64,000 nucleotides of DNA, taken from positions 110,893 through 174,892 of the forward strand of contig CBDCBA010000003.1 of NCBI GenBank assembly GCA_965214125.1. The letters are read 5' to 3'. Under the pieces are notes generated by a model. It saw only the letters and a list, made by a program, of their open reading frames with translations. It ran no database searches and was not told the DNA's origin. This DNA is from CBDCBA01 sp965214125 (GTDB lineage: Bacteria > Planctomycetota > Phycisphaerae > Tepidisphaerales > Tepidisphaeraceae). This document shows positions 16,971 to 28,275 of the stretch, one piece after another (within the stretch, counting starts at the first letter, position 1; every line of letters begins with the position of its first letter). Both the position numbers and the translations under genes were made by a program.

Positions 16971-18070
16971 CTACCGCTGGTAGATCGGCAGGTAGTGGTT
17001 CTCGACAGAGAGGCTCAGCAGTGACATCGACGTGGCGTAGGCGGTGTCGTTCTCGGCGCCCGAGCCGCGCCACGAGCCGTCGTCGCGTTGCAACGGCAGC
17101 AGCACGCGACGCGCGTCGGCGACGGAACGGTCGGCGATGTCGCCATCGCGTTGGTTCATTCCCTGGGCGTAGTAGTAGATGCCGTAGTAGAACCACCGCT
17201 CGCGGCCGGTCGGCGGATTCTGCTCAAGCCAGGCCGAGGCGGCACGGACGTGCGGTGCGTCGTAGCGGCCGCACACCTGCATCGCGAGCAGGCCGGCGGC
17301 GGTCGTCGAGAAGGTGAATTGCGAACGGGACGCATTGGGCCGGTAGCCGAACTGACCCGCTTGCGGCTCGCCGGCCTCGTCGGTTTCGGTCGCCTTAAAC
17401 GACCGCTCCAGGTACGCCACCGCTTGGTCGATCGCCTCGGCCGGCACGGTTACACCCGCCGACTGCGCCGACCGCAACGCCATCACCTGCCAGACCGTGA
17501 TGCTCAAATCCGCGTCGCGATCCTGCGGCTGGTATCGCCAACCGCCCTGGAAGATGGGCTGCTTCTCGACCGCCTGGCTGCGCAGGATGAGTCGATTGCC
17601 AGCACGAGGCGCTCGCGAACCAGTGCGTCGCGCTGCTCATCGCCGGTCATGCCGGCCAGTTCGCTCAGGAGCAGCGTCACGATGCCGTGGCCGTACATGC
17701 GGCTGTTGTCGGATTGGCCGAAGTAACCCTCGGGCGTCTGGTGCTGGTCGTCCAGCACGAAGTCGACCGCCCGCCGCACGGCGTCGCCCTCGGGGGTCGG
17801 GTCGTCCGGCAGGTGCCCACAGGCCAGCAACGCCATCGCCCCCAACGCGCTGATGGCCACCCGGTGGCGACTACCCCGCACGAACGAGCCGTCCTCCTGC
17901 TGCAACTCGAGCAACGCCTGCACGCCTCGATCCAACGCAACGGTGACACCGTCGGGCCTTGCTGCGGCCGGCAGATCTTCCGCCTGAGCCCACGCCGACG
18001 CCGGCGTCAGTGCGACCGGAGCTGCAATCGCAGCCGGGAGGATCAGTCGATGGATCAGGAAGCGGGTCAT
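16971..18070 (-). pseudogene. Exported prenyltransferase/squalene-cyclase-repeat protein, frameshifted
   Basis: Two frames join to one protein. The first (from the ATG at 18070) has a signal sequence ending ASAWA, then VQALLELQQEDGSFVRG and YFGQSDNSRMYGHGIVTLLLSEL. The second carries LSITVWQVMALRSA... to the stop at 16971. The frames meet at about 17587-17593, where one missing base turns LAID-(x)-ILRSQAVEKQPIFQGGWRY out of frame. The total of 1,100 bp is one short of a multiple of three. The alpha/alpha-barrel repeats (DGSF, GGWRY, DGSW) are typical of squalene/terpenoid cyclase-like proteins in planctomycete VWA clusters. Its start overlaps the preceding gene as ATGA. A sequencing error is as likely as a true mutation. 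Confidence 0.75.
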
Positions 18071-21000
18071 GGCTGCGCGGCCGGGCGTTTGGCACGACGG
18101 GCCAAGGCGCGGTAGTAGGCTTCAACGAGGTCGGCATATTCGCTCGGCACGTCGGGCCGCCGTCCCTCGGAGACGTCGGCATCGCCGCGCCCGGCGAGCT
18201 TGGCCCAGCCGTCGTCAAGTCCTTCCGGCCGATTGCCGAGCGGCCCGACGCCCTGGGCCGTACCGCCCTGAGCGTCGGGCGAGGATTCGTCGCCGGGCAG
18301 TGGCGAAGGAATCGAACCCGGCATCTGCGATGGCATCTTCCCACCCGCGGTCGGCGGACCTGTCGGGGGACCCGGCGGTGCCGCCCGCTTGCGTTGCATG
18401 GCGTCCGCCTGTCGCTGCGCCGCCTCCTGCATCGCGTTGGCCGCGCCCTCGGGCGAGCCCTGCGCCAGTTGCGAGACCGCCTGCGCGACGGCCTGTGACG
18501 GAGAGCCGTTGTTGCCGCCCTCGGACTCGCCGCCGCTGGACTCGGCGTTGGCCTGAGCCTGCTCCGCCGCACGCTGCAACGACTGCTGGGCCTGCGTCGC
18601 GGCGTCGGCGGCCTCCTCGGAGGTGCCGGAGGTCGCCGCCTGCTGCGCCTGGCCCACCTCCTGGTCCGCGGCTTCGCGTGCCTGTTCGGCGGCGGATTCG
18701 GCAGCGTTCGCCTCCGCCTCTTGCTGAAGCTCGCGCCGCAGCGCCGCCGCCTGCTCGAGTTGCTCGGCCGCCTCCTTCGCCTGCTGCTGGATGGCCTGCT
18801 GCTCGACGGCGGCCTCGGCCTGACGCTGCTCCATCGCCGCTTCGGCCGCCGCCGGACGCTGCGCCTCGGCGTCAAGCTGCGTCGCGAGCTCATCCGCCCG
18901 CCGCGCCGCCTCGCCCGCCGCGGCGGCGCGTTGCGAAGCCTGCTCTGCCTCCTGCTTCGCTTGCTGATACTGCTGATAGGGCGTGGCGTAATCCTCGCTT
19001 CGATCCAGCGCGTCGCTCGCCTGCTGCGCAGACTGCTGTGCCCGTTGCGCCGCCTGCTCCGCCTGCGCGGCCGCAGATTGGGCTGCCTCGGCCATTTGGT
19101 CCGCCGCCTCCCGCACCGCGTCGGCGGCGGTCGCGGGATCAGGCGACTCCGGATTCGCCAACGCGTTCGCCGCGTCAGCCAACGATTCAGCCGCGTCGAC
19201 TGTTGGCTGCTGGTCCGGCTTGTCCGCCGCCGCCTGCACCATCGCTCCCGCCCGACGACGTAGTTGTTCGAGCGCCTGCCGCGCCTGCTCGACCTCCACC
19301 GGATCGCCCGCGTCGCCGCGCTCTTGCGCGGTGCGAAGCCGCTCCGACGCCTGCTCCAGCTCGTCGGCGACCTGCGACTCCGCCGCCGCGGCGTCCGCCA
19401 GATCGTCGGCGGCCTCCCGCTCGGCTGCGTTCGCGAGTTGCTCCAGCTCCCGCCGCGCCGCCGGATCCCGCGCCGCCTCTTCGCGCATCTGCCGCGCCGC
19501 CTCGGCCGGGTCCGCGCCGGCGGCCTCGGCAAGACGCGAGAGCTTCTCATGCTCTCGCGCCGCCGCGTCGGCCTCGTCCTGACGCAACGCGCGACGTGTC
19601 TCCTCGACCGAATGGCCCCGGTCCAGCCGCTCGAAATGCTCGCGCACCTGCTCGGCAATGCGCTGCGCCTCAGCCTGATCCGCCGCGGCGTCCAACGCCG
19701 CCACGGCCGCGTCGGCGTCGCGCGCTCGCTCGCGCGCGGCGGCGTCGTTCAATGGCTGGGCCGTCGCGTCGTCGCGCAGCGCGTCGGCGAGGCGATCGAC
19801 CTTTGCCTGCCAATCTTCGTCGGACTCGATCACATCCGCGGCGGCCTGCGTCACGTCGGGCAGGAGTGCCCGCAGCGTCTGGCGTGCGGCATCCAACGTC
19901 GCGGCGGCGTGCTCGTTTGCCACGCCGAGCTCGGCCCGATCGCGCCGCGCACGCCGCAACGATCGGGCGACATCCGCGGGAAAATCGTGCAGCAGCGTCT
20001 CACCCGCCAATCGATCGATCGCGGCGACGACGGCGCCTTCGTCGCGGTTGGTCGACGCCCCGGCATTCAGCGGCGCCAGGTGGGCCAGGCGTCGGCCGAC
20101 GAGCAACACCTTCATCGCATCAGCCGCCGCGGGCTTGCGATCGTCGTCCACCGTCGGCCACTCCCGCGCGACACGCCGCAACAGGACGAGGTCCGCCAGC
20201 TCACTTGCCTGGGCTCGCACGGTGTCGGGGCGTCGCAGCGCGACCACCGCGAGATCTTCTACGGTGCGCACACCGCCGTCCGGTTCGTCTAACGCCGCGA
20301 CCACACCGTCGACGGTTTCGGAATCGACGGCCGGGCGGAGATCATCCATCCGTTTTTGCGCTTCCTGCAACGCGCGAACGGCGTGCTCGGTCGCGGCCGA
20401 AAGCTCGCGGGAAAAGCGGGCGGCGTCGTTCGCCGAAAGCAGGCGATTGTCGTCGGCGGGCCGGGCGATTGCGCGGTTGGCGGGCTCCGCGGTTCGGCGA
20501 AGAACTTGCCGCAGCGGCGCGTTGAGTGGCAGCGTTTCCTCCGCTGCCCGAACGTGTTCCAGCGCCTGATCGGCCAACGACACCGCTCCGGCCTGGCGTC
20601 GGCGGGCGCGGGAGAGAGCAAGGTCGTCGAGGTTGAAATCCGCGGCTTGCACGGCCACCGCGGCGGCTTCGTCGGCGGCGGCCGCGAGCAGCGTGGCCGC
20701 TGCCTCCACCTCCTGCGCCCGCGCCAGCTCGGTCGCGTAATCCGACAGAACCTGCGGTGGCGCGGGCAGCGCCGCAGAATCCGCAGCGGCTGCCGCCTCG
20801 AACGCGGCCCGCGCCGACGGCGCGGCGTCGAGCAGGGCGAGCGCGGCCACATACCGACCCTCACTGCCATCAACAGCCTGCGCAAACTCCCGCGCCGCCC
20901 GCAGGTACGCCAGCGCTTCGCGCGGCAGGCCCCCGGCGGACACCGCCCGCTGGACCGACTCGCCGACCGCCTCCTGCCCGGCCGCGTCCACGACGCGCAG

Positions 21001-22434
21001 CCGGACTTCCACCACGTCTCCCGCCCGCGCGTCGAGCGCCTTCAGGTCGATCGGCCAGTCGCCGGCAAAGCCGTCCGATTGCAACGCGGTGGCGTCCGGC
21101 GATGTCCACTCGCCGCGGCCGATTCGCCACTCGGGCAGCGCGAAGGCGAGCCGGACATCGTCGCGGGCGCTGGCCGTGAAGAGGGCGATCGACTCCGGTG
21201 TGAGCGTCGCCTCGTCGAGCGACTGCGCCTCCACAATCGGCGCGTTGTCAGGCAGAGGCATGACCGTCAGCGGCGCGCGCGGAGGCAACGCAAGGCCAGT
21301 GCGGGCCGAGACGGCTGCCACCGGCAGCGAGGCGGCCTGCTCGATCGGCACCTGCCAGCGCACCCGGCGAGAATCACCGGCCTCGGCTTGGCCGGGCTGG
21401 TCGGCGAGGGTGGCGTCGGCGACGGGCTCGCTGAAGACGAGCACGACCTCCGCCAAACTTCCCGCCAATGCCGCGAGCCGCTCTCCCTGAACCGGCGCGG
21501 GCGGGGCGTCCGACAAATACGGCGGCGGGGTGAACTCACCTTCGACCGCCAGCAACGTCGGCCGCGCCGAGGCCTCGATCCGCCGCCGCGCCGAGGTGCC
21601 TCGATCGGCCCAGGCGCGGAGCGTTGCCGCCTGATCGAGTTGGAGCGTCGCGTGGTACAGGCCGTCGTCGCCGCGCTCCATCGGCAGGCGTCGCTCGGGG
21701 CCACGCTCCGGCCGGACCTCCAGTTCGACCACGTCCGGCTCGCCGCCGAAGAGGGCCTCGACGCGAGCGGAGATAATCACGTCTTCGCGCAGCGCCGCGT
21801 GGGTCGGCGTTTCCAACAGCGTGATGTCCCACGGCGACGCCCGCGGGATGTCCGCTGCCGGCAGCAGTGCGCGGCCGACCATTCGCCCGACCTGCCAGTG
21901 CCGCAGCGGCGGCAGCACGATCAGCGAGACGATCCCTGCGACCACGGCCACCGCCGCCACGGTTCGCCAGAGGTAGAGGCGGCTTGGCAGAACGCGCTCC
22001 ACCCGCACGTCGCCGGCCGTTGCATCCGCCTCCCGCTCGACCTCGTTGATAAACGCGGCGCTGCCGTTGCCGTAGGCCCGCAGCTCGATCGCGGACCGCA
22101 CGACATCGCCCGATTGCGCCTGCACGGAGCGCAGCATGCGGGCGCTCTCGATATCGCGCGTCGGCCGGAGCAAGGCGAGCAGCCAGCGGCCGCCGCCGGC
22201 GAGGAAAAAGGCGGCTAGCGCCGCCAAGTAGGCCGCCGCCGACAGCAGCGCCCGCAGGGTCGGGTCCAGCAGGAACCGCCGGTCGACCATCGCGATGACG
22301 ACCAGCGCCGCCACCAGCGTCAGCACCGCTGCGGCGAGGCCGCGCAAGAGCAGGATGCGCGACCGTCGTCGGGCGAACCGGCGAAGCAGTAGGCTGGCGG
22401 CGGATGGAGACTCGGGCGTGGCGGGAGCGGTCAT
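18067..22434 (-). CDS. Giant membrane-anchored coiled-coil protein (DUF4175-like)
   Basis: 1,455 residues from the ATG at 22434, which overlaps the stop of the VWA gene as ATGA. Two N-terminal membrane helices (about 25-50 and 60-85) are followed by a third near 155-175 (LYLWRTVAAVAVVAGIVSLIVL). An immunoglobulin-like extracytoplasmic part comes next, and then some 900 residues of Ala/Glu/Gln/Arg-rich coiled coil and a Pro/Gly-rich tail. Layout and position beside MoxR/BatA genes resemble DUF4175 proteins. Function unknown; a periplasmic scaffold is plausible. It ends by overlapping the next gene as ATGA. Confidence 0.8.
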   Translation of the reverse strand: MTAPATPESPSAASLLLRRFARRRSRILLLRGLAAAVLTLVAALVVIAMVDRRFLLDPTLRALLSAAAYLAALAAFFLAGGGRWLLALLRPTRDIESARMLRSVQAQSGDVVRSAIELRAYGNGSAAFINEVEREADATAGDVRVERVLPSRLYLWRTVAAVAVVAGIVSLIVLPPLRHWQVGRMVGRALLPAADIPRASPWDITLLETPTHAALREDVIISARVEALFGGEPDVVELEVRPERGPERRLPMERGDDGLYHATLQLDQAATLRAWADRGTSARRRIEASARPTLLAVEGEFTPPPYLSDAPPAPVQGERLAALAGSLAEVVLVFSEPVADATLADQPGQAEAGDSRRVRWQVPIEQAASLPVAAVSARTGLALPPRAPLTVMPLPDNAPIVEAQSLDEATLTPESIALFTASARDDVRLAFALPEWRIGRGEWTSPDATALQSDGFAGDWPIDLKALDARAGDVVEVRLRVVDAAGQEAVGESVQRAVSAGGLPREALAYLRAAREFAQAVDGSEGRYVAALALLDAAPSARAAFEAAAAADSAALPAPPQVLSDYATELARAQEVEAAATLLAAAADEAAAVAVQAADFNLDDLALSRARRRQAGAVSLADQALEHVRAAEETLPLNAPLRQVLRRTAEPANRAIARPADDNRLLSANDAARFSRELSAATEHAVRALQEAQKRMDDLRPAVDSETVDGVVAALDEPDGGVRTVEDLAVVALRRPDTVRAQASELADLVLLRRVAREWPTVDDDRKPAAADAMKVLLVGRRLAHLAPLNAGASTNRDEGAVVAAIDRLAGETLLHDFPADVARSLRRARRDRAELGVANEHAAATLDAARQTLRALLPDVTQAAADVIESDEDWQAKVDRLADALRDDATAQPLNDAAARERARDADAAVAALDAAADQAEAQRIAEQVREHFERLDRGHSVEETRRALRQDEADAAAREHEKLSRLAEAAGADPAEAARQMREEAARDPAARRELEQLANAAEREAADDLADAAAAESQVADELEQASERLRTAQERGDAGDPVEVEQARQALEQLRRRAGAMVQAAADKPDQQPTVDAAESLADAANALANPESPDPATAADAVREAADQMAEAAQSAAAQAEQAAQRAQQSAQQASDALDRSEDYATPYQQYQQAKQEAEQASQRAAAAGEAARRADELATQLDAEAQRPAAAEAAMEQRQAEAAVEQQAIQQQAKEAAEQLEQAAALRRELQQEAEANAAESAAEQAREAADQEVGQAQQAATSGTSEEAADAATQAQQSLQRAAEQAQANAESSGGESEGGNNGSPSQAVAQAVSQLAQGSPEGAANAMQEAAQRQADAMQRKRAAPPGPPTGPPTAGGKMPSQMPGSIPSPLPGDESSPDAQGGTAQGVGPLGNRPEGLDDGWAKLAGRGDADVSEGRRPDVPSEYADLVEAYYRALARRAKRPAAQP

Positions 22435-24521
22435 GCAAGTCCTCCGCGGCGACGCAGCGCCCATTCGATCGTCAACAGCGCCGCCACCAACAACAGTAGC
22501 GGCCGACTCGCCCACAGTTCGTAACGCCGCGTCGCGGTCGATCGCTCCGGCGGCCGCGCGAGCGAGGTGAGCAGGGGCGCCACGTCCTCTTCAGTCACGA
22601 GCAGCCCGCCGGTCGCATCAACGATCGGCTGAAGCGTTTGGCGGTCGGCAATCGGTTGGGCAAGTTCGTCGTACACGGCAGGCTCGACCACGGCCACCTC
22701 GGCCGCCAGCTTCGGGCCGTCCGCACGCTCCACGACGATCTCCCACCGCCCAGGATCATCGGGCGCCACGAGCGTTGCCGTTCGCTCGACACCTGGCGGC
22801 AAGGTGGTGGAACTTTTGGTCTCGCCCTCGCGCCGCAGCTTGGCCGTGAGGTCGACATCGGACGCTTCAAACTCTTCCACCCGGACCTCAATTGCCTCGC
22901 CCGGCGCGACGGCGACCGCGTCGAGGTAGAGCGCCAGCGTTTCGTTTTCGGCGGCGCTGGGCGGGCGGGCGGCGGCGCGGACGATGCCGGTCCAGAGCCG
23001 CGTCTGCCAGCGGTCGCCCACGCCTCGCCGCCAGCGCCAGAACTCGTCGCCGCCGACGTACCAAATTTGCCCGCGCCCGTAGAGGCCCGCGACGATGAAC
23101 GGCCGCACCTGGCTGTCGTCGCCGACCGCTTCGACGAGCACGCGGCCGACCTCCGGCAAGGCTTGCGCATCGGCCGCCCACGTCGGGGTCGGAAGGCGTT
23201 GCCACAACGCCGCGTTGGCCTCGGGATCGGGCAGCAGTCGCAGCGCCGGTTCGTCGCGGCCGGCGGCGGTCAGACGCAACCGCGCGACCCGCATCGGCTC
23301 GGCGGTCCCGCGACGCACCGGGAGCAGCGGCGCCAGCGTTTCACTGGCATCCACCTCCGCCAGCAACCCGCGCGTTCCGTCGATCCAGATCAGGCCGGTG
23401 CCGCGCCCGACGACTCGCTCCAACGCCGCGCGGCTGGACTCCGGCAAATCGCTCTCGCGAATCTCGCCCAGCACGATCGCGGCCGCGTCGTCGAAGGAGG
23501 CCAGTGCCGCGGCCCACTGCGGCTCGCCCGGCACCAAGGCGGACGCGACCGCCAACTCCTCCTGTCGCTCCAAGCTCGCAGACAACTGCCGCGTCTCCCA
23601 GCGAGGCCGACCGTCCAATACAGCGAGCGACGTTTTCACATCCTCGACCCGCAACGCGAACGGGTAGGCCGGCCCGTCCTCCTCCGGCCGATCCGCCAAC
23701 GCGATCGTGCCCCCGCCCAGCAGCAGGCCTGGGCGCGTCGTGAGATCCACCGCGGGCAGGTCGAGGGGAATCACCCGCCGGCCGGTGCCGAGCGACGTCT
23801 GCGGCAAGGTGATCGGCTCCTCATCCTCGACCGACAGCGTGAGCGTGTATCGCGTGCCCGCCGGCGCGGTTTCCAGCACGGTGGCCGAGCCCGTGACACG
23901 GCCGGTTGCCTGCACGCGGTCCGGCAGGGTCAGGTCGATCAGCGTGACGTCCGGCGGCGGCTCGGCCTCGCTACCGATCAGGACGCCGCTGGCGACGATG
24001 CCCGATGCGGCAAGGGTGTCGGCCACGTCGCGCTCGGGCCCGGCGGCCGTCTGTCGGCCGTCGCTGAGGACCACGGCCGTCGTCGGCGCATCATCGGCCT
24101 CGGTTGCGAGCAGCGGCGTGAGCAGATCGGTCGTTCCGGCTTGTCCGATCTCGATCGTCTCCACCGCGATGCGGCGGTCCGCGGCGCGGGCGAGCGTTTG
24201 GGCCAACGCGCGAGCCCGCTCGACACGCGGTGCGTCGAGATCGTCGCGTTCGTTCATGCTCGGCGACGTGTCGACGAACAGGAGCAGTCGGCCGAGCCGA
24301 TCGAGATCCAGCCCGCGCTGCACGGCTGGGCGCAGCAGCATCAGCGCGAGGATCAGCAGCGTGAGCGCCCGCAACGCCGGCAGAACCCACCGCAGCGGCC
24401 CGGCGAGGTAGCGCACCTGCCGCCGGTAAAGCAGCAGCGCGATTGTCGGCAGCACCACGACCGCCACGATCGGCCAAAGCGTCCAGGGGTCCGCGGCGAG
24501 ATTCCAGGCCGCAAGGGTCAC
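22431..24521 (-). CDS. Membrane-anchored VWA-domain protein
   Basis: 696 residues from a GTG at 24521 overlapping the preceding stop as GTGA; the longer frame upstream is antisense of the BatA-like gene's own codons and is ignored. N-terminal membrane helices (IVAVVVLPTIALLLY and WVLPALRALTLLILALMLL) are followed by a von Willebrand factor A domain with a MIDAS-like FVDTSPSMNERD and TTAVVLSDGRQTAAG. The large middle region resembles glutamine-amidotransferase-like BatA/VWA proteins, and a C-terminal membrane helix (RPLLLLVAALLTIEWAL) follows. It probably works with the neighbouring MoxR ATPase and DUF58 protein in a metal-dependent protein assembly; partner and substrate unknown. Confidence 0.85.
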   Translation of the reverse strand: MTLAAWNLAADPWTLWPIVAVVVLPTIALLLYRRQVRYLAGPLRWVLPALRALTLLILALMLLRPAVQRGLDLDRLGRLLLFVDTSPSMNERDDLDAPRVERARALAQTLARAADRRIAVETIEIGQAGTTDLLTPLLATEADDAPTTAVVLSDGRQTAAGPERDVADTLAASGIVASGVLIGSEAEPPPDVTLIDLTLPDRVQATGRVTGSATVLETAPAGTRYTLTLSVEDEEPITLPQTSLGTGRRVIPLDLPAVDLTTRPGLLLGGGTIALADRPEEDGPAYPFALRVEDVKTSLAVLDGRPRWETRQLSASLERQEELAVASALVPGEPQWAAALASFDDAAAIVLGEIRESDLPESSRAALERVVGRGTGLIWIDGTRGLLAEVDASETLAPLLPVRRGTAEPMRVARLRLTAAGRDEPALRLLPDPEANAALWQRLPTPTWAADAQALPEVGRVLVEAVGDDSQVRPFIVAGLYGRGQIWYVGGDEFWRWRRGVGDRWQTRLWTGIVRAAARPPSAAENETLALYLDAVAVAPGEAIEVRVEEFEASDVDLTAKLRREGETKSSTTLPPGVERTATLVAPDDPGRWEIVVERADGPKLAAEVAVVEPAVYDELAQPIADRQTLQPIVDATGGLLVTEEDVAPLLTSLARPPERSTATRRYELWASRPLLLLVAALLTIEWALRRRGGLA

Positions 24522-26275
24522 AGCGGCCTCCTCGCCACCGGGCCGCCCGCGACGACGAGCTCGGCAAAGAGCAGCACGATCACCGCGATCCAAACCAGCC
24601 GCCAGACCTCGCGGCCATCGCGTCGCGTCCGGCGAAGGCGATCGAGCGCGTCGACGGTTCGCACGATCGAAGCATCGCCGCCGCCGATGAGCGTCGCGTC
24701 GTCCGGCACGTCGAGTCGCCCCTCGTCCGGCGGTGCACCGAGGGTGATGGCGACGCTTTGCGTGGTCCGAGCCAGGGCAACCGTCGCCAGTTGCTGCACG
24801 AGCGGCAGAAAGCTCGCCTCGCGCGGCAGGTTCGACCAGGCGCCGTTGAGCGGCACGCCGACGATGGTCGCGATCCCCTCTCCGAGCGGCCACTCGACGA
24901 TCAGGGGATCGCCGCCCGCCGTCGCCAGGACCACGCTCGCCCCCTCGCGTGGCTCAAGCGACCAATGTTGATTCAACTCGATCCCGACCAGCCGAGCGTC
25001 GCCGGCGTCGTTCCAAGGGGCCAGCACCGGGTGGGCGTACGGGGGCGGCGCGAGGCGGGTGGCGTTGACCACAATCGTTCCCAATGTGGCCGGCCAGAGC
25101 GGGGCCTCATCGGCGTCGATCGTGTCGGTGCTTCCCGCAAGGCGCATCGCGATGCCGCCCGCGGCCGTCCACGCGCGCAGGTCCGACAGCAGGCGCGGGT
25201 CGAGGTCGCCCACGCCGGCCAGCACGATCACGTTTGCCTCGGCGATCTGCGTCTGGTTCAGGTCGGCGACGGCGACGCGCGTGACCTTCAGCGGGCCGCC
25301 GGTGGCGTCGTTGTCGGGCGTCGGGTCGAGCGCGAGGGCGAGCAGGTCGGCCGGGGCGTCGGCGGGCTCGACCAACAGCACGGGCACCGCCTCCAACGGT
25401 TCGATCGTCACGTTTGCCTCATCGTCGGCCTCCAACACGTCGCCCGCGACCATGGTGCGAACAATAAGACGGGACCGCTGCGCCGTTGGCACGTACGGGA
25501 AACCCAGTTCGGCCGACGCGCCGGCTTCGAGCGCCACCAGCCGCGAAGCCAGCGAGACGCCGTCCGCCGTCACAAGTTCCACCAGCGCTTCGCTTACGGG
25601 AGCATCGCCCATGTTCCGAAGCGTTGCCGTCAATTGCATCGGACGCTCCGCGACGGCAACGGGCGGAAAGGAATCCACCGCCACCACGCCGACGCTCGTG
25701 CTCTCGGGCAGTCCCTGGGCCAGCGGAACCAGCGTGAGGAGCGTGTCCTTCGGCGTCGCGGGCAGCGGGTCGGCGGCGCCGCGGAAGTCGCTCAAAACCA
25801 CGACCTCGCCGCCGGCTTCGCCGAGCAGGTCGAACGCCTTCGCAACGGCGGCGGCAATCGACGCATCGCGGAGGATCAGTGGCCGCCCCCGCTCGTCGCG
25901 ACTGGCCTCTTCGACGAACGCTTCGGCTCGATCCGCCGCCGTCGTGTCTTCGTCGCGGATGCCCATCGAGGCGGATTCGTCGACCACGTACACGGTCTCG
26001 CGATCGCCCGATGCGACGATCCGCAACGATGTCAGCGTCGGCCTGGCCGCGGCGACGGCGAGCAACAGCAGGGCGAGGCAACGCAGCACCAGCAGGATCC
26101 ACCGTCGCAACTCGATGCGCCGCCGATCCGCTCGCACCACCTCTTCGATCAAGAACATCGCCGCCCACTGCACGCGGCGTTGGCGGCGGCGCGAGAGCAG
26201 GTGCAGCACAATCGGCGCCGCGATCAGCGCGCCGCCGGCGAGGAGCGCCGCGTTCAGGAAGCCGATGCCGAGCAC
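24518..26275 (-). CDS. BatA N-terminal-domain protein with a VWA-like domain
   Basis: 585 residues from a GTG at 26275, only 2 bp after the DUF58 stop. The N-terminus is the BatA/aerotolerance signature: FLNAALLAGGALIAAPIVLHLLSRRR, then a second helix WILLVLRCLALLLLAVAAARP. A VWA-like domain with VYVVDESASMGIRD follows, then CARDB-like beta domains (LTATLRNMGDAPVSEALVEL), and the C-terminus is a membrane helix just before the stop. Coupled by GTGA to the next gene. Confidence 0.87.
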   Translation of the reverse strand: MLGIGFLNAALLAGGALIAAPIVLHLLSRRRQRRVQWAAMFLIEEVVRADRRRIELRRWILLVLRCLALLLLAVAAARPTLTSLRIVASGDRETVYVVDESASMGIRDEDTTAADRAEAFVEEASRDERGRPLILRDASIAAAVAKAFDLLGEAGGEVVVLSDFRGAADPLPATPKDTLLTLVPLAQGLPESTSVGVVAVDSFPPVAVAERPMQLTATLRNMGDAPVSEALVELVTADGVSLASRLVALEAGASAELGFPYVPTAQRSRLIVRTMVAGDVLEADDEANVTIEPLEAVPVLLVEPADAPADLLALALDPTPDNDATGGPLKVTRVAVADLNQTQIAEANVIVLAGVGDLDPRLLSDLRAWTAAGGIAMRLAGSTDTIDADEAPLWPATLGTIVVNATRLAPPPYAHPVLAPWNDAGDARLVGIELNQHWSLEPREGASVVLATAGGDPLIVEWPLGEGIATIVGVPLNGAWSNLPREASFLPLVQQLATVALARTTQSVAITLGAPPDEGRLDVPDDATLIGGGDASIVRTVDALDRLRRTRRDGREVWRLVWIAVIVLLFAELVVAGGPVARRPL

Positions 26276-26277
26276 GT

Positions 26278-27186
26278 CTACGTCACCCCTCCCGCCCGCC
26301 GGCTGCGCAGCGCCAGGAACCGCAGCAGCACACCCTCCAACGGTTCGTCCGTACGCACGGTGACAAGTTGCGCCCGCGCCCGCCCGCAGCCGAAGGCGAT
26401 CGCCTCGCGGTGGGCCGCGAGTTTTTCGAGGTAGCGGCCGCGCAGCAGGCGGGCGTCGAGCGAGCGGCGGCCGTCGCCCTCGAGCCCGTCGAACTGCACG
26501 TTGCCGCGAAAGTCGAAGTCGAGCTCGTCCGGGTGCAAGACCTCGAACACGATCGCGTCCTGGCGTGCCCGCCGAACTTGGAGCAGCCCGTCGGCGAGGG
26601 CGGCCGGGTCGCCGAAGCAGTCGCTCACGAGCAGCGTCATGCCACGCCGCGCGTGGCGGTCAAGCTTGGGGATGACCTGCCGAAACACCGCGGCAAAGTC
26701 GGTGCGATGTTCCGGCCCGGCGGCGGGGCGGCTGGCGACGAGCGCGTCGATCAGCCGCGTGGCGTGGCCGGGCGTGGTGGCCGGCGGCAGGTAGTCCAGC
26801 AGGCCCCGGTCGAACGTGGCGAGCGCGACGGCGTCCTGCTGGCGGAGCAGCAGGTAGGCCAGCGAGGCGGCGAGCGCGCAGGCGTAGTCGAACCGTGTCC
26901 GGCCATGCTCGCCATAGGCCATGCTCGCCGAGGCGTCGACGAGCAACGTGGCCCGGAGATTTGTCTCGGCATCGAACTCGCGAACGTAAAAGCGGTCGCT
27001 CTTGCCGTACACCTTCCAGTCGAGCGAGCGCAGATCATCGCCGGGCACGTACGGGCGATGCTGGCGAAAGTCGGCGCCGCCCCCCTTGTGCGGCGAGGCG
27101 TGGATGCCGCTGACAAGCCCCTCGACCGCGGTCCGGGCGAGCAGGCGCAGGTCGCGCGGTGCGAGGATGGGCTCGGGGCGCGGCAT
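26278..27186 (-). CDS. DUF58 protein
   Basis: 302 residues from the ATG at 27186, 49 bp after the moxR stop. The DUF58 core is clear: HRPYVPGDDLRSLDWKVYGK, FYVREFDAETN and the VWA-like LLVDASASMAYG. DUF58 proteins accompany MoxR ATPases and BatA/VWA proteins in a conserved cluster thought to assemble or activate envelope or metalloprotein complexes. No membrane helix is seen, so it is probably cytoplasmic. Confidence 0.92.
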   Translation of the reverse strand: MPRPEPILAPRDLRLLARTAVEGLVSGIHASPHKGGGADFRQHRPYVPGDDLRSLDWKVYGKSDRFYVREFDAETNLRATLLVDASASMAYGEHGRTRFDYACALAASLAYLLLRQQDAVALATFDRGLLDYLPPATTPGHATRLIDALVASRPAAGPEHRTDFAAVFRQVIPKLDRHARRGMTLLVSDCFGDPAALADGLLQVRRARQDAIVFEVLHPDELDFDFRGNVQFDGLEGDGRRSLDARLLRGRYLEKLAAHREAIAFGCGRARAQLVTVRTDEPLEGVLLRFLALRSRRAGGVT

Positions 27187-27235
27187 GAACTTCGAGCGAG
27201 GCGGTCGTGCGCGAATCGGTCGCGCACCGCGCACG

Positions 27236-28273
<1,038 letters not shown>

Positions 28274-28275
28274 GG

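Noticed and set aside
18069..20525. 818-codon plus-strand open frame
   Set aside because: Antisense to the coiled-coil protein gene; Arg/Pro-rich nonsense typical of shadows.
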